Shown here: in pieces, positions 62,460-64,000 of the stretch
Numbering within the stretch: position 1 is the stretch's first letter
Layout: every line of letters starts with the position of its first letter
Assembly (NCBI GenBank): GCA_017794925.1
Contig: CP051238.1
Location: 3,551,328-3,615,327, forward strand
Reading direction: 5' to 3'
Source of the DNA: Aestuariibacter sp.
Lineage (GTDB): Bacteria > Pseudomonadota > Gammaproteobacteria > Enterobacterales > Alteromonadaceae
Length of the DNA: 64,000 nucleotides
The notes under the pieces: model-generated
Told to the model about the DNA's origin: nothing
Databases searched by the model: none
Seen by the model: only the letters and a program-made list of their open reading frames with translations
Position numbers and translations under genes: made by a program

Positions 62460-63020
62460 ATGGATATGACTGTGTTACACCGCATGTTTACATCCAACGG
62501 AATTAACCGTGTTGTCTTTGTTGCTATGATTACGCTTTGTCTACTGTCGGGATGCGCGAGTACTGCACCTACCCCCTTCCGGCCAACAGGGCCATCACAG
62601 CCTTTTGGATACAGTTCGCAGCAAATGAATGAATCGACGTTCAGAATTTTATTTGCAGCGAATGAGCATACCGATTTTACGCAAATAGCCTCTTTTGCTC
62701 ACAAACGTGCCGAAATAATCGCAAAAGAACAAGGCTTTGCCTGGTACAGAGTGGTTTCCAGTACGGCCGATAGTTTGCCGGCACGTCAGGCAACCGTACC
62801 TGTTCCACCAAAGGACATTTCAATGGTAGAACAGGACGTGACAGAAAAGTTGCCCGAGCAACCTTGTGCAGATCAGCCATGCAAGGCTTCAAAGAAGATA
62901 GCGGCGAGTGAAATGCCTGGTACTGACAATGACAATTTACCTACACGGTTTTATACCCTGGTAATACAGGGCGGTGTCGGTCAGGTCGCCCCGGACTCCG
63001 CTGTCTGGCTGGCAGAGTAA
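62460..63020 (+). CDS. Lipoprotein, CC0125/CC1285-like
   Basis: The 186-residue protein has a lipoprotein signal peptide with lipobox 'LLSGCAS' (Cys near 32). The mature part contains 'GYSSQQMNESTFRILFAAN' and 'SFAHKRAEIIAKEQGFAWYRV', a pattern of the CC0125/CC1285 family of bacterial lipoproteins (recalled). A linker with two cysteines (in 'QPCADQPCKAS') precedes the last strand. AGGAAG lies before the ATG. It is a single gene downstream of the phosphorelay operon with a 168-nt gap. Function unknown. Confidence 0.85.
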   Translation: MDMTVLHRMFTSNGINRVVFVAMITLCLLSGCASTAPTPFRPTGPSQPFGYSSQQMNESTFRILFAANEHTDFTQIASFAHKRAEIIAKEQGFAWYRVVSSTADSLPARQATVPVPPKDISMVEQDVTEKLPEQPCADQPCKASKKIAASEMPGTDNDNLPTRFYTLVIQGGVGQVAPDSAVWLAE

Positions 63021-63044
63021 CGGCCATTGCAAAACCTGAGCATG

Positions 63045-63689
63045 CTACCCTTTTAAATTAGCCTGGTTAGCATGCTCTACCCAATCCAGGTCTTTTGTTT
63101 GTTCATCTAACGTCCCCTTTGCGTCTTCCAGGAAAACCTTACAGAAATAATCAACACACGGAAAAAGATCACGGTATTTCTTCAGCTGTACTTCCATTTC
63201 TTCCATCGCATTAGAAAACTCGTGATTGGATTTCGCCAGTTCATAATCACATTTTAAATACGCACATAACACATCTGCAGCCTTAGCAAGGCGAACGTGG
63301 ATGTCATTCTTGTCCTGTAAAATTAATGGCTCGTATGTCGCCTGTAATGGCTCAGGTAACGTCTTAATCAGCATTTGTTCGAACCGACGTTCAAGCTTTT
63401 TAATCGCTTGCGTCGTTTCCGGGTCGTGATATTTCACCGGGCTGGGGATATCACTCATTCCTGCAATTTCGCTGCCTTCATGGAAAATTGCCATTGCTGC
63501 AACGCGGTCAGGTTCAATGGCTTCATTGAAAATTTCCTTAGCAATAACGCCCAGCATATGCGCGATCACAGAAGCTTCATAAATATGGGTCGAAAGCATT
63601 TCAGACTGGAACTGCGCCATTAGTGGCCAGCGCTTTACGTTACGTGCGCGTTGCATAAGACCGATAAATGCCGAGTGACTGTTTGCCAT
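63045..63689 (-). CDS. YfbR-like HD-family nucleotidase with altered HD motif (HE)
   Basis: The 214-residue protein aligns with E. coli YfbR, a 5'-deoxynucleotidase: 'KRWPLM' (R20, W21) matches the nucleotide-recognising RW, 'HIYEASVIAHML' and 'SPVKYHDPE' follow the same core, and D139 in 'AADVLCAYLKC' matches the second Asp ligand. The central motif reads 'AIFHEGSEI' instead of 'YHDASEV': the HD aspartate is Glu (codon 71). Glu can replace Asp as a metal ligand, but activity needs testing. H35, H70 and E74 are retained. Converges with the lipoprotein gene. Confidence 0.85.
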   Translation of the reverse strand: MANSHSAFIGLMQRARNVKRWPLMAQFQSEMLSTHIYEASVIAHMLGVIAKEIFNEAIEPDRVAAMAIFHEGSEIAGMSDIPSPVKYHDPETTQAIKKLERRFEQMLIKTLPEPLQATYEPLILQDKNDIHVRLAKAADVLCAYLKCDYELAKSNHEFSNAMEEMEVQLKKYRDLFPCVDYFCKVFLEDAKGTLDEQTKDLDWVEHANQANLKG

Positions 63690-63923
63690 TTTATTCTCCT
63701 GATTCTGGCTGATACCGCGATCTTAACTACTATTCCTGAAAATGTCTGCCGCAATCCTGTCCCAGGCTATGTAAAAAATGCACAGGTGCCTGTAATGATA
63801 GCCAGCCTGCAAATATAGATTCAGCATAAAATTAAAAAATAACAATAAATATCAACAACATATAAATTGGCATGTAACTAGCATTAGTTATATTGTCCTT
63901 GACTGATAAGAGAAGGAGACAAC

Positions 63924-64000
63924 ATGTTAGGTTGGGCTATTGTATTTTTTGTTATTGCTATTGTTGCTGCAGTATTTGGATTTGGTGGTATCGCAGGTGC
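63924..64000 (+). CDS. DUF1328-family small membrane protein (start only)
   Basis: The first 25 codons give MLGWAIVFFVIAIVAAVFGFGG, a pattern typical of DUF1328/YtjA small membrane proteins of about 50-60 residues; the rest lies beyond the window. AAGGAG sits six bases before the ATG, supporting the start. Such proteins are commonly stress-induced; function unknown. Confidence 0.8.
   Translation, partial: MLGWAIVFFVIAIVAAVFGFGGIAG

Overview
The window looks like a chromosomal segment of a marine gammaproteobacterium of the Alteromonadaceae type. The evidence is the rimP-nusA-infB block, the hdfR/maoP neighbourhood (also adjacent in Escherichia coli), recCBD, HemN, a GCS2-like ligase, many c-di-GMP and two-component proteins, a TonB receptor and several small secreted proteins. 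The genus cannot be fixed by reading alone. I see no insertion sequence, prophage, integron or CRISPR array, so this appears to be core-like chromosome with some accessory genes.

Layout. 1-3070 (minus): infB (cut by the window edge), nusA and rimP, behind a structured leader of about 240 nt with a near-consensus promoter. 3071-7371 (minus): a two-gene signalling unit, an MHYT-domain hybrid kinase and an HD-GYP response regulator. 8261-8510: two identical initiator tRNA-fMet genes. 8685-14507: phhB, an MscS channel, a LysR regulator, two paralogous small secreted proteins flanking a GGDEF protein, and another small secreted protein. 14666-18690: a TonB receptor and hemN. 18697-23712: a molybdenum block, modABC plus moaBCDE on the minus strand and divergent moeB. 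23716-30069: an M14-like deacylase, a large zinc metalloprotease, and a GCS2-like ligase closely followed by an AstE/AspA-like deacylase. 30066-39455 (minus): a lipoprotein gene and recC-recB-recD. 39630-39787: a candidate small RNA with its own promoter and terminator. 40101-46420: dUTPase, GNAT, a small Cys-containing secreted protein, an acyl-CoA synthetase and a two-subunit molybdenum hydroxylase. 46410-50678: a sensor with propeller repeats, PAS, GGDEF and EAL. 50850-54681: an RNase J-like enzyme that appears to start at ATT, a DUF2750 protein, hdfR, a 54-residue charged protein and maoP. 54752-56643: an ArsR regulator with the two cysteines of persulfide sensors, divergent from a rhodanese and a LysR gene. 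56772-62291: a compact five-gene phosphorelay. 62460-64000: a lipoprotein, a YfbR-like HD protein and the start of a DUF1328 gene.

How the parts connect. Molybdate uptake (ModABC) and pterin cofactor synthesis (MoaBCDE, MoeB) could supply the IorAB-type hydroxylase 20 kb away; moaA and moeA are not in the window. Three c-di-GMP proteins (HD-GYP, GGDEF, GGDEF-EAL) suggest lifestyle control. The most unusual locus is the phosphorelay at 56772-62291. It encodes an NtrC-type regulator, a 77-residue protein that looks like an isolated histidine-kinase dimerisation/phosphoacceptor helix pair, a CHASE3 kinase, an Rcp1-like single-domain regulator and a REC-HK-REC-REC hybrid. Other unusual points are the ATT start, the candidate small RNA, the duplicated small-protein units and the structured rimP leader.
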